Below, one piece after another: positions 34,920 to 45,660 of a stretch of 64,000 nucleotides of DNA. The stretch is from Hofstenia miamia. Taxonomy: Eukaryota > Xenacoelomorpha > Acoela > Hofsteniidae. The position numbers were made by a program, and so were the translations under genes. The notes under the pieces were generated by a model, which worked only from the letters and a program-made list of their open reading frames with translations, made no database searches and was not told the origin of the DNA. Numbering within the stretch: the first letter of the stretch is position 1; each line of letters starts with the position of its first letter. The stretch spans positions 51,907-115,906 of the forward strand of contig CABFPE010001034.1 of assembly GCA_900660155.1 (NCBI GenBank), written 5' to 3'.

Positions 34920-37900
34920 GAACCGATACCGATGTATTTTGAGTAATACCGAACGGAACCTATTCACAAATTTTCATACCTCCTTCTTAAAAATGAGTTT
35001 AAATATATAATTAAGAATTGCAGTGATATTTTTGCATAAACTGGTTATAAACTGCTATAGCTTTTGTTAGGCATTGTATTGATTTTGTTTGTAGTAGTGT
35101 TCTGCGGCCATGGCCGCGTCGGACAGCCGACTATGGCCAAAATACCGGCTATGATTAATTTCTGAATATTAAGATTTACAATTTATTTCCACGACTTTTA
35201 TTTGTATTTTTGTTTTTAAACCTTAGTCGTTTTGATAATTTTCTTTAATTATTCGAAATACAGTATTGCATTTAGTCAAATAGGGCTTATTGTGGAAAAT
35301 TACTGTGTTTTATATGTTTGCCTATATAGTTAGTCAATAAATAAGATGCACGCAGATTTATGTCGCATTTTGCAAAACATTTATTAAGTTGTTTATATTA
35401 GGTGAAAAATTAATAAATAACTAATCAATCCCTATATTTGATTAAAATGTTATGCTGATTTTTCTGTAGCATCATTACTATAGCGCAATGAACTATGGAA
35501 CCAGAAATTAATTTCACCATTAATATATTCAAATCCTACATGTATACTGAGTTAACTCGTGCAATGAACCAAAATAATATATATGACTTTATGCTTTCAT
35601 GGTGGGTTGCAAAATATTTGTTTATGGTGAAAAAGCAACTCTAATAAAGACTTCAGCAAATTGATGATGACCATCATCCTTCGCAGTTTGCATCACATTA
35701 TAGGCCTTAGAATTTGAACAGTCCATCCTATTCTAGTAGATAAGCGCCAAATGCATAATGTTTACGCTGTATGGATGCTGCACCAATTATTGGATAATGT
35801 CAAATTGCGTACAATCCATCATCAATTTGCTTGATCACTTGGGTAACTTCATGAAAGATCATTACACTTTAGAAGATAAAACGATTGTCCACGTTGCCCA
35901 ACCAACTAATAAATGAGGAAGCCATGTTTGGTTAAGAAAGGCGAAAAATATCCCATGTTGAATCATTGAGAGGGCAAACACAAGGAAGGATTATGTTGGC
36001 TATTGCGTTTACCTTTATCGTCTCAGAACAATTCATAAAAGTAATAGGTGATAAATGGCGTGAGCTCCGATCACTAATAACAGAAATTGAGAAATTACGC
36101 TGACAACATTACAATGCCAGAAATCATGAATTATGCAACACAACAGAATTTTTCTTGACTTAGGTAAATAATTTCAACTTGTGTTTGAATTTCAAATAAT
36201 ACGAAAGTTGGAAGACAACTTGATTGTTTCATGTTGCAGATTCCCCACAAACAAAAACTTGTCTAATTTGCGTGTGTAAGTATCTCATTAAAGCGTTGCA
36301 TGTATTCATGCCTGGCAATTATCTGATAAAGCGTTGAACATAAGCAATAAGTACTTGAAAATTTTAAAAGTATTGGGGCATCTTTACAATTTATTTGTCA
36401 ACCCTAGCTCAAAATATTGATAAGTGACATTTAATCAATATCTAGAAAATGAATGTTGAAATTATAGCCATGCAGTTATACACGGAATTCAGCAGTATAT
36501 TGATTCTAAGCTCTTCCATTATCTTGCATATGTCCTCCGACAATTTGAGGATTTTTATCAATATAAGATAAACTTCATTACGTGCAGCATTAAATTCTGC
36601 TATTCAATAAGATTTTAAACTTTTTTAAGAATGCAATATCACTCAAATATATATAGAGAAGAATTGCAAATAATGACAAATAAAACACTTTAAAAAGACA
36701 CAAATCTCATTTCACAATATTACTATAAATGTCAGTGGCAACGCCAACATCCACTCGGTTATCATAAAATGTTAATGTTTGTAGAATAATTATATTTTGT
36801 TGTAGGGCATTAAAGTCTGTTTTGTTGTTGGAATACTAGAACTATGCAATATATTTAATATGATTGTTTTTGTTTGAAAGCGATTACTAATCAATAGAGT
36901 TATAAACAGAAGAGTCAAAACATTTTAGACTTTATAATACCTAAAAAAATTGCTTTCAGCAATAATAATTATAATTATTATTACAATTATAATAATATTA
37001 TTGCTATGGCAATTTAAGTTTCAAAGTTTCTCAGATGTTTGTGGAATCCACCGAAAAAAATTATGAATAAAATCATATTTGTTTCAAGTAAATTTTCGGA
37101 ACTAAAAAAAAATAAATGACTAACAAAATTGAGTTCCTTTCAGAACTTTTGTTGGAATCCATAAATTAAATCCATAAAGTAATTTATTAGCTTTTGCTCT
37201 TATAAGTAATCTTCTCATTGAAGCTAATTGATAGATGCTCAAAAGGATTTGTACTTGCAATTAAATTTGCAAATTGGTTTAATTATTTTACAGTAAATAT
37301 TCAAAAATTTTGCTTAATCAATTTTGCAGCTATTTTCAGTCAAATTGTTAGTTATTAATGTTGTAATCCAAAAAAGAATTTGAAAGTTTCATCAGGTTTA
37401 ATGGAATCCACCCTCAACCCAACTCACTTTGCTAGAAAGATTTTGCAAAGAACAAGGTGGCAAGCCATTTTCTAAAAATTGATAAAGCACAGTATTATCT
37501 ATAGAAAAATATTAACACCACTTTGAACAGCTAATCTTAATTCCTCTAATAAAATTATGTTTTTTAATAAAATATTTTAACTCTCATATTTAAAGTTAAC
37601 GCATTGGCGTGCATTTACCACAAAAACAAGGGGGATTAAAATGTTTCAAAAAATACAGATAAACACTTTCCAAATTTGGAAATTTTTGTATTTTACACTA
37701 AAAAACGCAATGTAGAAACAATATAATAACACAATGTAGAAACAATAGGATAACACCGTGTAGAAAGTATAGAGATAATTCAGAAAAACTCACTAATATT
37801 TTGTCCGCCATTATTGGCCAAACACACAGCAATGTGATTTGACTTTGACTCGACCAGCTTTCTAAAATAATCATCAGTAATCTCTGTGCACCATACCACT

Positions 37901-38957
37901 TTAATTTGCTCCTTCAGATCGTCGAGTGATGTGCATTGGCGCTTCCTCAGACAGTTTTTGATGTGATGCCAGCCGGCAAGTTCTCAAGCAGTCGAAAGTC
38001 TTGTGATGCAATCCACTGTTTCACAACTTTGGCGCTGTGGCAAGGAGCACCATCTTGTTGTAGAACAGATGTTCCGCGAAGGTGCATAAACATGGGAACT
38101 CTCTCCTGAATTATTTTGAGGTAGGCTTTGGCTTTGACAGTCTCGTTATGAGGAACAAAATGCAGATCAGCACGCCCATTCGCAGGTAGAGCACCCAATT
38201 CATCACAGAATGTGCTGAGCGGACAGTTTGTTGCATGTAACATGTGTTGAATCTTTGGTTTCTTGGTTGTCCAACATTTGGCCAATATTATACAAACTGG
38301 CAAATCTTGGATTCGTCACTAAACATTACTTGATGCCAAATCTCAGGGGTGTAGTGTTGGTATTGCCTGCAGAAGCACAACCAGTCTCAAATGTTTTTTG
38401 AAGACAATTGGTGCCGGTTTTCATGATGGAAGGTTAAAGGTAGTATTCAATCGACGCCTAATTGTGCGTGTTGATACATTCCACACTACCGCACCTAGAT
38501 TTGGTTTGACTTCAGAAGATGAAGAGAATGGTTGATTGACGACGTAATCGTGAATGAGACAGTCAGTCTGATTGGTTTTCACTTCTGGTCTTCCAGACCG
38601 CTAGCGAGAGGAAAAATATTGCAGTTGATGATAGCAAGTAACACTTCTGGATATGAAGATATGTATACAGTTCGCAAAAACATTATGCAAAATTGCTAAA
38701 AGTTTACGCATATGTTTGCATTTTATTGTCGCAGGGATCCGTAGGGACCCATTGGGATCAAAATTCTGCCCCATTTATAAAGTTTGTAAATTAAGTTTAA
38801 TTTATCTACATAAAGTACAAAATATTCCTTAATACGACTGCTTTTGTCAAAAATTCGAATCTTAAAAATATTTTATGCAATTTGATAATGAGAAATCATA
38901 ATTTGTTCATCCATTCAAAAGTTTTCAAAAGCTCTGAATGTAGATGAAATATCAATA
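34920..38957. repeat. Segmental duplication block A, copy 2 (partner 14,770-18,823)
   Basis: Collinear with copy 1 at near 99% identity by eye. The right end is abrupt: after ATGAAATATCAAT the sequence switches to material homologous to about 25,540 and not to 18,824. Contains the second Tc1-like transposase and the same palindrome cluster (35,102-35,145). Confidence 0.9.
37780..38617 (-). pseudogene. Tc1-like transposase, defective (copy 2)
   Basis: Identical at the protein level to copy 1 over the 118-codon open piece (37,947-38,303), with the same missing segment after LPAG where the third catalytic acidic residue should be, and the same C-terminal end GGQNISEFF. Inherited with block A and not transposed independently, since the flanks match for kilobases on both sides. 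Confidence 0.88.
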
Positions 38958-39526
38958 TAAGCCAGCAATTATAAGCGATAACATTGAGAAATATAATGTT
39001 TCAGAACTGGTTTATTAATGAAGAGATTTTAAAACCAAAACTAGTATTTTAATTATATAATAAAAAAAGTCTTTTTCGTTGCCTTGTTGATAATATTTGC
39101 AAAGTAAAGTACTGGGAAATCTCAGCATGTCATTTAGATGTTTCCATTACTTATTAATTTTAGAAAAGAAGCACTGTATAATGAATATATTTAGTACTGA
39201 TTAATTTGCTTGCTATAGTAAGTTTTGCAGCAAAAAATAAATATAGATCTTTGTGCAAATTGCAGAATATTTAAAAATGCTTATTATTTTTTTCAATGTA
39301 TAAAGCATGTGTGTACGTTTCATCAATTATATATATTGTAGAATATTCTTTTCTAGGGACTTCCACATTTTAACATTCTAACCAAACAAATAACAAATGA
39401 GTAATAAATTGCCATTTTCTTCTTACTTGCAGTTTAGCGAAGTAACGTGGAACCAATTGTATACTCCAACAACAACAACCCAGAACCCAGAGAAGAAATA
39501 TCATTGTAATTCTTCTGATAGTTGGG

Positions 39527-39628
39527 ATGGCCTCCGGCCGGCGCAGAACTAAGAAAACCAAATCCCGACGCTCAGCTCATCGAAAGTCGAAAGGTCACAA
39601 TGGCTTGTTATCATACATGAAAAAATAA
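39527..39628 (+). CDS. Candidate small, strongly basic protein, 33 codons
   Basis: ATG to TAA open frame encoding MASGRRRTKKTKSRRSA then HRKSKGHNGLLSYMKK. About half of the residues are Arg, Lys or His and there is no acidic residue. It lies in a GC-richer island within AT-rich DNA and is preceded about 97 bases upstream by a good acceptor-like TTCTTCTTACTTGCAG. It could be an RNA- or DNA-binding or protamine-like peptide, the N-terminus of a spliced protein, or a retroposed fragment; I do not recognise it. The paralogue at 26,066 is broken by a one-base loss, so either this copy is the ancestral intact one or neither is functional. Coding status is unproven. Confidence 0.35.
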   Translation: MASGRRRTKKTKSRRSAHRKSKGHNGLLSYMKK

Positions 39629-39653
39629 ATCTTACTCCTCTAAACCTATGTTT

Positions 39654-39697
39654 TTTCAAAAGACTTCTAAAATGGTTGTACAAAAAAGGCATTGAAG
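39654..39697. repeat. 44-base patch matching 19,534-19,577
   Basis: Identical to 19,534-19,577 (TTTCAAAAGACTTCTAAAAT...). It replaces the sequence found at the corresponding position of copy 1 (about 26,185). Confidence 0.85.
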
Positions 39698-40105
39698 CCA
39701 CCAGTAGTGTTGCTGTACCTGAAGGGATGTCCTATATTTAGCTAAGGTAGATGTTAATAATTAATATAAAATAATTAGAAAAAACCATATAAGATAACCA
39801 GAAAAGTAAGGGCCAATTTGAGAAAATTTATTATTATTAAAATGTTAGTAAAGTGTGGTTTGGGAAATATGTAATTAAAAACAATACAACTGATCATTGG
39901 GAAATAAAAACTTAAATTAAGAATTCTGACAGTATCAGAAATCACACTTACAAAAAAGGTAAATATTTACAGCTAACAAAAAGTGCTGAGCAGACGATCA
40001 GTCATCAATTTAACAATTCAAATTAAATAAAGCAAAGCACTAATGGATGACTAGAAAGTCAGCGACAAATAAAAAATAAGCATATAGCACACGGATTGTA
40101 AAATT

Positions 40106-40155
40106 GTGTTGGTATCACTCACATCGGAAATTTCTCTATAATGTATTATCGATAC
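40106..40155 (-). pseudogene. 50-base fragment of Ig exon D2
   Basis: Exactly matches 20,003-20,052, an internal piece of the D2 exon (the N-V-S-I-I-H-Y-R-E-I-S-D-V-S-D-T-N-T region). Both junctions fall inside otherwise matching 26.6-kb-type sequence: left after ACGGATTGTAAAATT and right at a shared ATAC before CTTGAGATTATGCTA. About 12 bases beyond the TA tract (near 40,199-40,208, TATCCTGCAAG) also match the D2 acceptor region at 20,095-20,105. No functional domain can be made. Confidence 0.85.
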
Positions 40156-40166
40156 TTGAGATTATG

Positions 40167-40168
<2 letters not shown>

Positions 40169-40196
<28 letters not shown>
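40169..40196. repeat. (TA)n microsatellite
   Basis: TA tract between two pieces that match the D2 region (40,106-40,155 and about 40,199-40,208). Confidence 0.95.
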
Positions 40197-40201
<5 letters not shown>

Positions 40202-40655
40202 CCTGCAAGGGTTAGCATAACCATAGAGTAAACCAAGTTATAGCATTCTGAAAAACTAGTATCTACTATTGAGTAGACAAAGAAATTCCATTCACCGTAA
40301 TTTAGAGCATAGTTTGCATGAAAAAACAATATTAGCATTTTCAGTGATCGAGAATACATAGCATCTAATTATGAAAAGACATAACTGTGTGAAAGTGGAG
40401 GTAATATAATTTACATAGCAATTAGTGCCGGAGTGATGCAAGAAATCCATCATCAAATTAACAAAACAAATACTACTGGAATACCTAAACCCTTGATTAG
40501 AATGAGCTTGTGCAGTGGGGATATAGCCCCAAGAACGACCTGCGGGGAAATATTCTACTGCACAACCTCCCTTAACTCTGTAACAAATTTAGCTATTCGG
40601 ATCATCTGAGTAACTAATGGGATGAAAAATAATACGTTTTAATCAAGCAAAAATT

Positions 40656-40736
40656 TCAAATTGGAATATATTCATAAATTCTAATAATTGCATGAATTCA
40701 AAAGGACATACAAAAATATCCGTACTATTTCAATAC
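40656..40736. repeat. 81-base patch matching 20,550-20,630
   Basis: Identical 81-base segment (TCAAATTGGAATATATTCAT...), flanked on both sides by sequence with other origins. Confidence 0.85.
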
Positions 40737-40886
40737 TAAAAAAGTGTTTATATATGACGTCAACGTCAGCATGGCTGAATTCAAAATGTGGGCAAATTTC
40801 AGCTTCTTGTAGATGCCTAGTGGTGATGATGGCAGCGTGACGGAAATAAAATGATAAGATGAAGGTAATTGGCTTCTATATAGCTG

Positions 40887-40891
<5 letters not shown>

Positions 40892-40940
<49 letters not shown>
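40892..40940. repeat. (TA)n microsatellite at a rearrangement joint
   Basis: Pairs with 27,419-27,476; homology between the copies ends in it. Confidence 0.95.
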
Positions 40941-40945
<5 letters not shown>

Positions 40946-41338
40946 GGTGTCTGCTGTGGAAAAAACTGGGCCTTCATTTGACTGCTGTGTACAACTAAAT
41001 TTTGATAATGACCGCTCTGCACAAAAGACCTGAAAGGACCATAAATTATTGGTCCAAGGCCAAATGTCATGTAAATTATTAGTCCCGTGCATAAAAAGAC
41101 ATATCCCAGTAAATATTCTTATCCCATTATGTTTACCTGTGATCCCATGGGATACCTTTCATTTGGAAACAGAATTTTGAAAACATTATGAAGATTTTTT
41201 TGGAATCTGAGGTCCCATGTTCTTCTTTGAGGGTCCCAGTCCCATTTTGGTACCAAGTGCGGCGAAATTTTAATTTCCTGGGCATTGAAACAAGTAAATC
41301 CCATGGGAATAGCGGGAAATTCCTAAAGTTACCCACAG
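40941..41338. other. Insertion unique to copy 2, moderately GC-rich, origin unknown
   Basis: No counterpart in copy 1. Contains two TCCCATGGGA palindromes (about 41,152 and 41,309), repeated GTCCCA/TCCCAG words and GGACCATAAATTATTGGTCC, a hairpin. Small open frames on both strands overlap and are not convincing. Probably part of an unidentified repeat. Confidence 0.5.
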
Positions 41339-41439
41339 AAAATCGGCTGTTGGAGCTAAAAGCCTCAAACTTCGCATAGATATGCTCAACATGGATACAA
41401 TTATCACTGTATAGTCAAAGTCCACATAACTAAAAAATT
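41339..41439. repeat. 101-base patch matching 27,843-27,943
   Basis: Identical over 101 bases (AAAATCGGCTGTTGGAGC...), while its own expected position in copy 2 (between about 48,310 and 48,360) lacks it. It therefore looks relocated and not merely duplicated. Confidence 0.85.
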
Positions 41440-41534
41440 GGGGATTTCTGAATGGAAAAACAGCTGTGTACTATGGGAAAAGTACAGAGCTGTCGATGAA
41501 ATTTTTATTTCAACCGTACACAGTGGTAACTACA

Positions 41535-41536
<2 letters not shown>

Positions 41537-41571
<35 letters not shown>
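41537..41571. repeat. (TA)n microsatellite
   Basis: TA tract left of the hammerhead-like segment. Confidence 0.95.
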
Positions 41572-41573
<2 letters not shown>

Positions 41574-41620
41574 ATATTTTACTAAGACTTAGCATAATAT
41601 GAAAGATTTATTCCGCAAAC

Positions 41621-41651
41621 ATGTTTCGCTACATACGTATAGCTTCGTCAG
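41621..41651 (-). ncRNA. Hammerhead-ribozyme-like motif, probably of a Penelope-like element end
   Basis: On the minus strand: CTGACGA, then a 16-base hairpin GCTATA-CGTA-TGTAGC, then GAAAC. This is the arrangement of the hammerhead catalytic core (CUGANGA, stem II, GAAA), which is known from terminal repeats of Penelope-like elements. The core has C where the consensus has U (CUGAUGA), so activity is doubtful. Stems I and III were not established. The CGAAAC-ATG context near TTTGCGG supports a retroelement end. Confidence 0.45.
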
Positions 41652-41819
41652 TGCATATCGAGTATAGAGGGAAAGTTTGGAAAAGTTTAAGAATGCTAGC
41701 ATGGTTTAATTGTCTATTTAAATGTTTTTTACGTTGTTGTTTTATTAATAATGCTTCAGTGATCTTGGTATGTTTGTTCTTAGTTAATATTTTAAAGTGA
41801 TCTTTTGTTGCATAGTGAT

Positions 41820-41842
41820 GATATATATATATATATATATAT
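41820..41842. repeat. (TA)n microsatellite at the left end of block B copy 2
   Basis: Similarity to copy 1 (at 21,708) starts immediately right of this tract. Confidence 0.95.
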
Positions 41843-41843
41843 C

Positions 41844-42527
41844 AACTTTGCATTTAAGCCACGATAAACAAGCAAACATCTTGTGGAGACATTTTGTCTT
41901 TTCAGTTAATTTGCATTGTGACTGAAATAAACATATTTTTTAAAGAATAGATTGCTCTCACGATCCAGTGTGCTTGATGCATAGTTCCAAGGGCCTTTGT
42001 CTTAGTTTTCCCTCTATGTCTTATCCCAAAAATAATACACACAGTTCTACCTATTCGTGGTATTATTCTCTTACAAAACCTTGGTCTAATTCTGTCCCAG
42101 CAATACGTCCTTTAACGAAATTTAAAGATGATTCAATATATACTAGAATCGATGCTTTTCCTATTTTCTCTGAAGTTTTTGAGCATCGTAGTATCTGGGC
42201 TACTAGTAATTTGCTTAATCTTGCATTCAAAGACAGCTTTTAGGACCAATTCATAAACATGATGATGACAGGCGAAAAGCAGCAATTCTCCGAATGACCT
42301 GGCAGTCTTTGTTTCATTAAAAATAATTTATCTTTGTCTATTTTCATTCTCTCCAAAGCATCAGCATGTGCAATATCAATTTCAAAATTTTTTTCTCGGT
42401 TCCTGAACATTACCTGAGTTTTCTGACAATTTTTTCAACTCTGTCCAAACATCATATAGATTAACAAGTTTCTTAATGCAGTTAGGAAATGCCCTTGTAG
42501 GAATTGTTGTTTTTTCCTAATATATGA
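41844..42527 (-). pseudogene. Degenerate multi-copy invertebrate protein family fragment (copy 2)
   Basis: Same as 21,708-22,390, retaining the IPTRAFPNC, FLMKQRLPG and MHQAHWIVRAIYSLK pieces on the minus strand but lacking the C-terminal half, which in copy 1 lies at 21,139-21,707 and here is replaced by the TA tract and copy-2-specific DNA. Dead copy. Confidence 0.5.
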
Positions 42528-43212
42528 TACACTCCCTAATCACAAGATTTGCACTTTCACTAACAGTCAGTTTAAAATAAAACTAATAGAACTTGTCGAT
42601 TAGAGGGTAATTTTGCACCATATATTTGATAGCTATGCGATAAAATTAGGAAAATATTTTGTTGATCACTCGGTAATTTCACTGAAATGTTAATGCACTA
42701 ATCAATGGAGCACAAATAATCTAAAAAACACGTATGAATTGACAAATTGAACATGTACTTATAAGTCACAGAACAGAAAATACACAAAAGTGTGGAAAAG
42801 TTTAAATAGCAAGTCAAATTAATATTTATTTCTAAACAATATAATGCTCATACGAAACTTTAAGGAAGGTATGCGTAAAAAATTATCGAACTTGAAATAT
42901 AAGGGAACCCTAATATATATATATATATATATATCAAGGACATACTAATTTACAAAGACGGGAAATCAAAACAATCAGTGGCCAAATAATGAGTTGGCTG
43001 ATATCATTTCCTCAATTTATATAATAATAATTTTATACATTCATATATTTTCATTGAAAATTGTGCAACATTATTTACATATTTTCAACCAAATATTGTT
43101 GTTTTTTGATTAAAAGTTTCAAAGTAAACAATTATTCATGGAGCTATGCACGTAATTTAATCACTTGGTAAGCGTTATTCATCATTACCAGTCACTTTAA
43201 TGGGTAGGAAAT

Positions 43213-43443
43213 GCTGTTAGAAATTGCAAATCAAACTGTGATTCACAAAATGAAACAAAAATTGTGTATGGATTTTAATCTAATGTTCACAAAAGAAGGC
43301 AATGGTTAAATGCTTTGCCCAACATTTTGCCTAAATCGCCTATAAGAAATATGGGAGTTTGTGAACTTCATTGGCCACGTAACTCTAAATTTTCAAAAAT
43401 AAAAGGAAATTTAATGCCAGTAGAACCTTCATTTCTTTTTAAT
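43213..43443 (+). pseudogene. THAP-type zinc-finger remnant (copy 2)
   Basis: Same sequence and same in-frame stop as copy 1, with the two-Cys start, RRQWLNALP, GVCELHWP and P-S-F end. Inherited with block B. Confidence 0.55.
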
Positions 43444-43797
43444 GTGCGAGAGTCTTTTATTTGACAAACTAATACTGTACCACAATAATTTCTCGCATGT
43501 ACAAGGGCCATGTATTTATTTATATTTAGGGTTATTTATAAGCAAGATCTATAAGAGGCAAAAGCAGCACGGTTGTGAAATTCCATTTATCATTCATCAT
43601 AACAATACTGCATTCACTGAGCTACTTTCTTTTTGAGTCACAAGCCATTGCATAGCATTGGAGATCGCTGCTGGTTACAATTTCCTTCTTGATTGCATGG
43701 ATCTGCTTCAGGTTCTGACCCTAATGATATCTTCTGTTCCTAAAAATGTTGTAATAAAGTTAATACATAAGATATAGTTAATTAATTGAGGAGTAAG

Positions 43798-44618
43798 AGA
43801 TAGTTGAAATCTACTACTCAGTAGGAAATCCTGATTGTACTCTACAAATAGTGATATTAAAAGCTATTACAATGAATCCTAAGCAGTGTGTTGATTCTAC
43901 ACTACCACTCCAGATATCTGCAAAGTTATCAGATATATAAAAAACGTGCAAGTGCAGTAATTGACTAATTAAAAGACATCTTCTCACAACAAGGAATTCC
44001 ACATGAAATTGTTGCAGACAACAATCCCTTTGGTTCTGCTGAATGTAGGAGCTTTGCACATGGTCTAGATATCTTTGTATCATGCAGTAGTACTTGCTAT
44101 CCACAATCCAATGGAATAGCTGAGACATGAGATAAGACATTAAAAAGATTTTCAAGCAAAATCGTTGCTATTTAATAGCATTGTTGGACTACAACAACAT
44201 GCCTATGTTCAAATGTACTTATGAGTCAGAGTGCACTCATACCAAAAGTAGCTTCTCAAACTTAATTTAAAAGAACTGAAAGAAAATATAGATTATCACA
44301 AGAAAAGTCTTACAATTGACAAACACATAAATTACAAGAACTAGATCCAGGAGCAAGTTTACATGTTGTATCATTAGGCAATGCAATTGGAACAATAATT
44401 GGGAACTTTCAAAGCATGCCACCTATTTTATTGACTTTGATGATATACCTCCACAAACTGAAGACCTTCTTACAGTAGAAAGAGAAAGTAACTGTAAAAA
44501 GAAGGGATTGAGGATGAAGCTCAAGAATATGCCAGTCCAAGCAGTGAATATAGGAGAGGACGACCCAATCATATAAGAAAACCACGTCAGTTTTTTGGAT
44601 GCACTATTGATTCTTGCC
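43798..44618 (+). mobile_element. Ty3/Gypsy integrase fossil (copy 2)
   Basis: Duplicate of the fossil at 23,660-24,480, again recognisable by IFSQQGIPHEIVAD and YPQSNGIAE. Broken, several interruptions, no LTRs in view. The left end differs from copy 1 more than the rest. Confidence 0.7.
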
Positions 44619-44624
44619 AAAGAT

Positions 44625-45400
44625 TCACTTGACTAAAAAGTTGAATGGAAAGATGTTGTATTGGTAGTAATAATCATTAAAGATTACATTTTCCCTGTAA
44701 CTTGCAACAAATACTTTGTGTTCATGCATAAATCTTTCTGATCCTAGATATCCATTAATATGCTCCTTCATTCTTGTTACCAAATGTTGCTTTGATTCCC
44801 TGAAGTATGACTTTTTACAATCACCACCTTTATAATTGTAGACATCAGAGGAAACTGAATTCTTTGGAATAGGATCTTTATTTTGGAACAAATCTTTAGT
44901 TTTACAAGATATAAATATAGGAATGATCTTTGCGAATTTTAAATTTATATTCATAGTTGTTATTTTCTTCCTTAAACTTTGAATTTGGTTACATATATAA
45001 GGAAGCTTTAAATATGCATTGATCTTGGTTTCATCAAGTTTTTCTTCATTTTTATTTCAAAATAAGTGTTTGAATATTTTTTGACAATGTGTGCAGATAA
45101 CCATTATCCTCAAGCATTTTAAAAACTTTGGTGATGGCATCTGTAAGGTGTTTGAAATTTGAGGATGTAAGTTTAGCTCTATTAAGCAAAGCTTTGATTG
45201 TATTTATTTTGTAAGCTTTGTTACAATTTGAATGGCAAGGCAGGTATAATAGAGAATTTTTCTTTTTTTGTACCAACTAGTTTTGTATTTCTTAGTAAAA
45301 TTGTGTATGCACACATCTAGAAAATTCATTTGTTGCTTACTTGACATTACATGGTGAATTGAATATCTTTAAGATGACTATTGTAATGAATTTTGTGGAA
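44625..45400 (-). mobile_element. Penelope-like element remnant with GIY-YIG-type end (copy 2)
   Basis: Better preserved than copy 1. In element order on the minus strand: NFLDVCIHNFTKKYK (about 45,330-45,290), 45,276-45,052 with NSLLYLPCHSN and NTIKALLNRAKLTSS, then 44,954-44,625 with LKFAKIIPIFISCKTKDLF, SSDVYNYKGGDCKKSYFRES and LVTRMKEHINGYLGSERFM. The R-M-K-E-H segment and Y-x-x-G-x-x-C-K-K-S-Y resemble the GIY-YIG endonuclease of Penelope-like elements. The RT catalytic core is not present. Confidence 0.72.
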
Positions 45401-45660
45401 ACATTCTGAAAAAACAGTTCGTTTATGGGATAGAATCACTGAAAGAGTGTGACTAGAACCTATTTACACGATGGTCTCTGGCCTGCTGTGACACATAAGG
45501 TACAGGAAATAGTTGATCATGGAGAAGCCATATTAACCCCAACAAGTTTTTTTATTTCAGCCAAAGATTGTTATATTCTTATATGAAGAGCAAAATATTC
45601 CTGAGTATCATTGACTCAGTGGAAGAAAATGAAGCTTTTAAAAACCAATGGCTCGATTTA

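Larger units (their letters stand above)
38958..40940. repeat. Rearranged block, homologous to 25,540-27,476 with inserted patches
   Basis: Runs parallel to 25,540-27,476, but in copy 2 it has been placed directly right of block A, where copy 1 has 18,824-21,700. Identity about 90% in the left part and about 99% over 40,207-40,614. Patches from 19,534-19,577, 20,003-20,052 and 20,550-20,630 are embedded in it. The block ends in the (TA)n tract at 40,892-40,940. Confidence 0.85.
41440..41843. other. Copy-2-specific DNA between two (TA)n tracts
   Basis: Bounded by (TA)n at 41,537-41,571 and 41,820-41,842. Between the tracts lies a segment that reads on the minus strand like the terminal region of a Penelope-like element, including the hammerhead-like motif at 41,621-41,651. 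No counterpart in copy 1. Confidence 0.5.
41844..44671. repeat. Segmental duplication block B, copy 2 (partner 21,708-24,533)
   Basis: Near-identical to copy 1, offset about 20,137 bases. Contains the truncated multi-copy protein fragment, THAP remnant and Gypsy integrase fossil. Right of it the homology to copy 1 continues to about 45,660 at lower identity. Confidence 0.9.

Noticed and set aside
41119-41379. Overlapping small frames on both strands
   Set aside because: Three frames over the same 200 bases with no domain; the DNA is a repeat-like insertion with palindromes.
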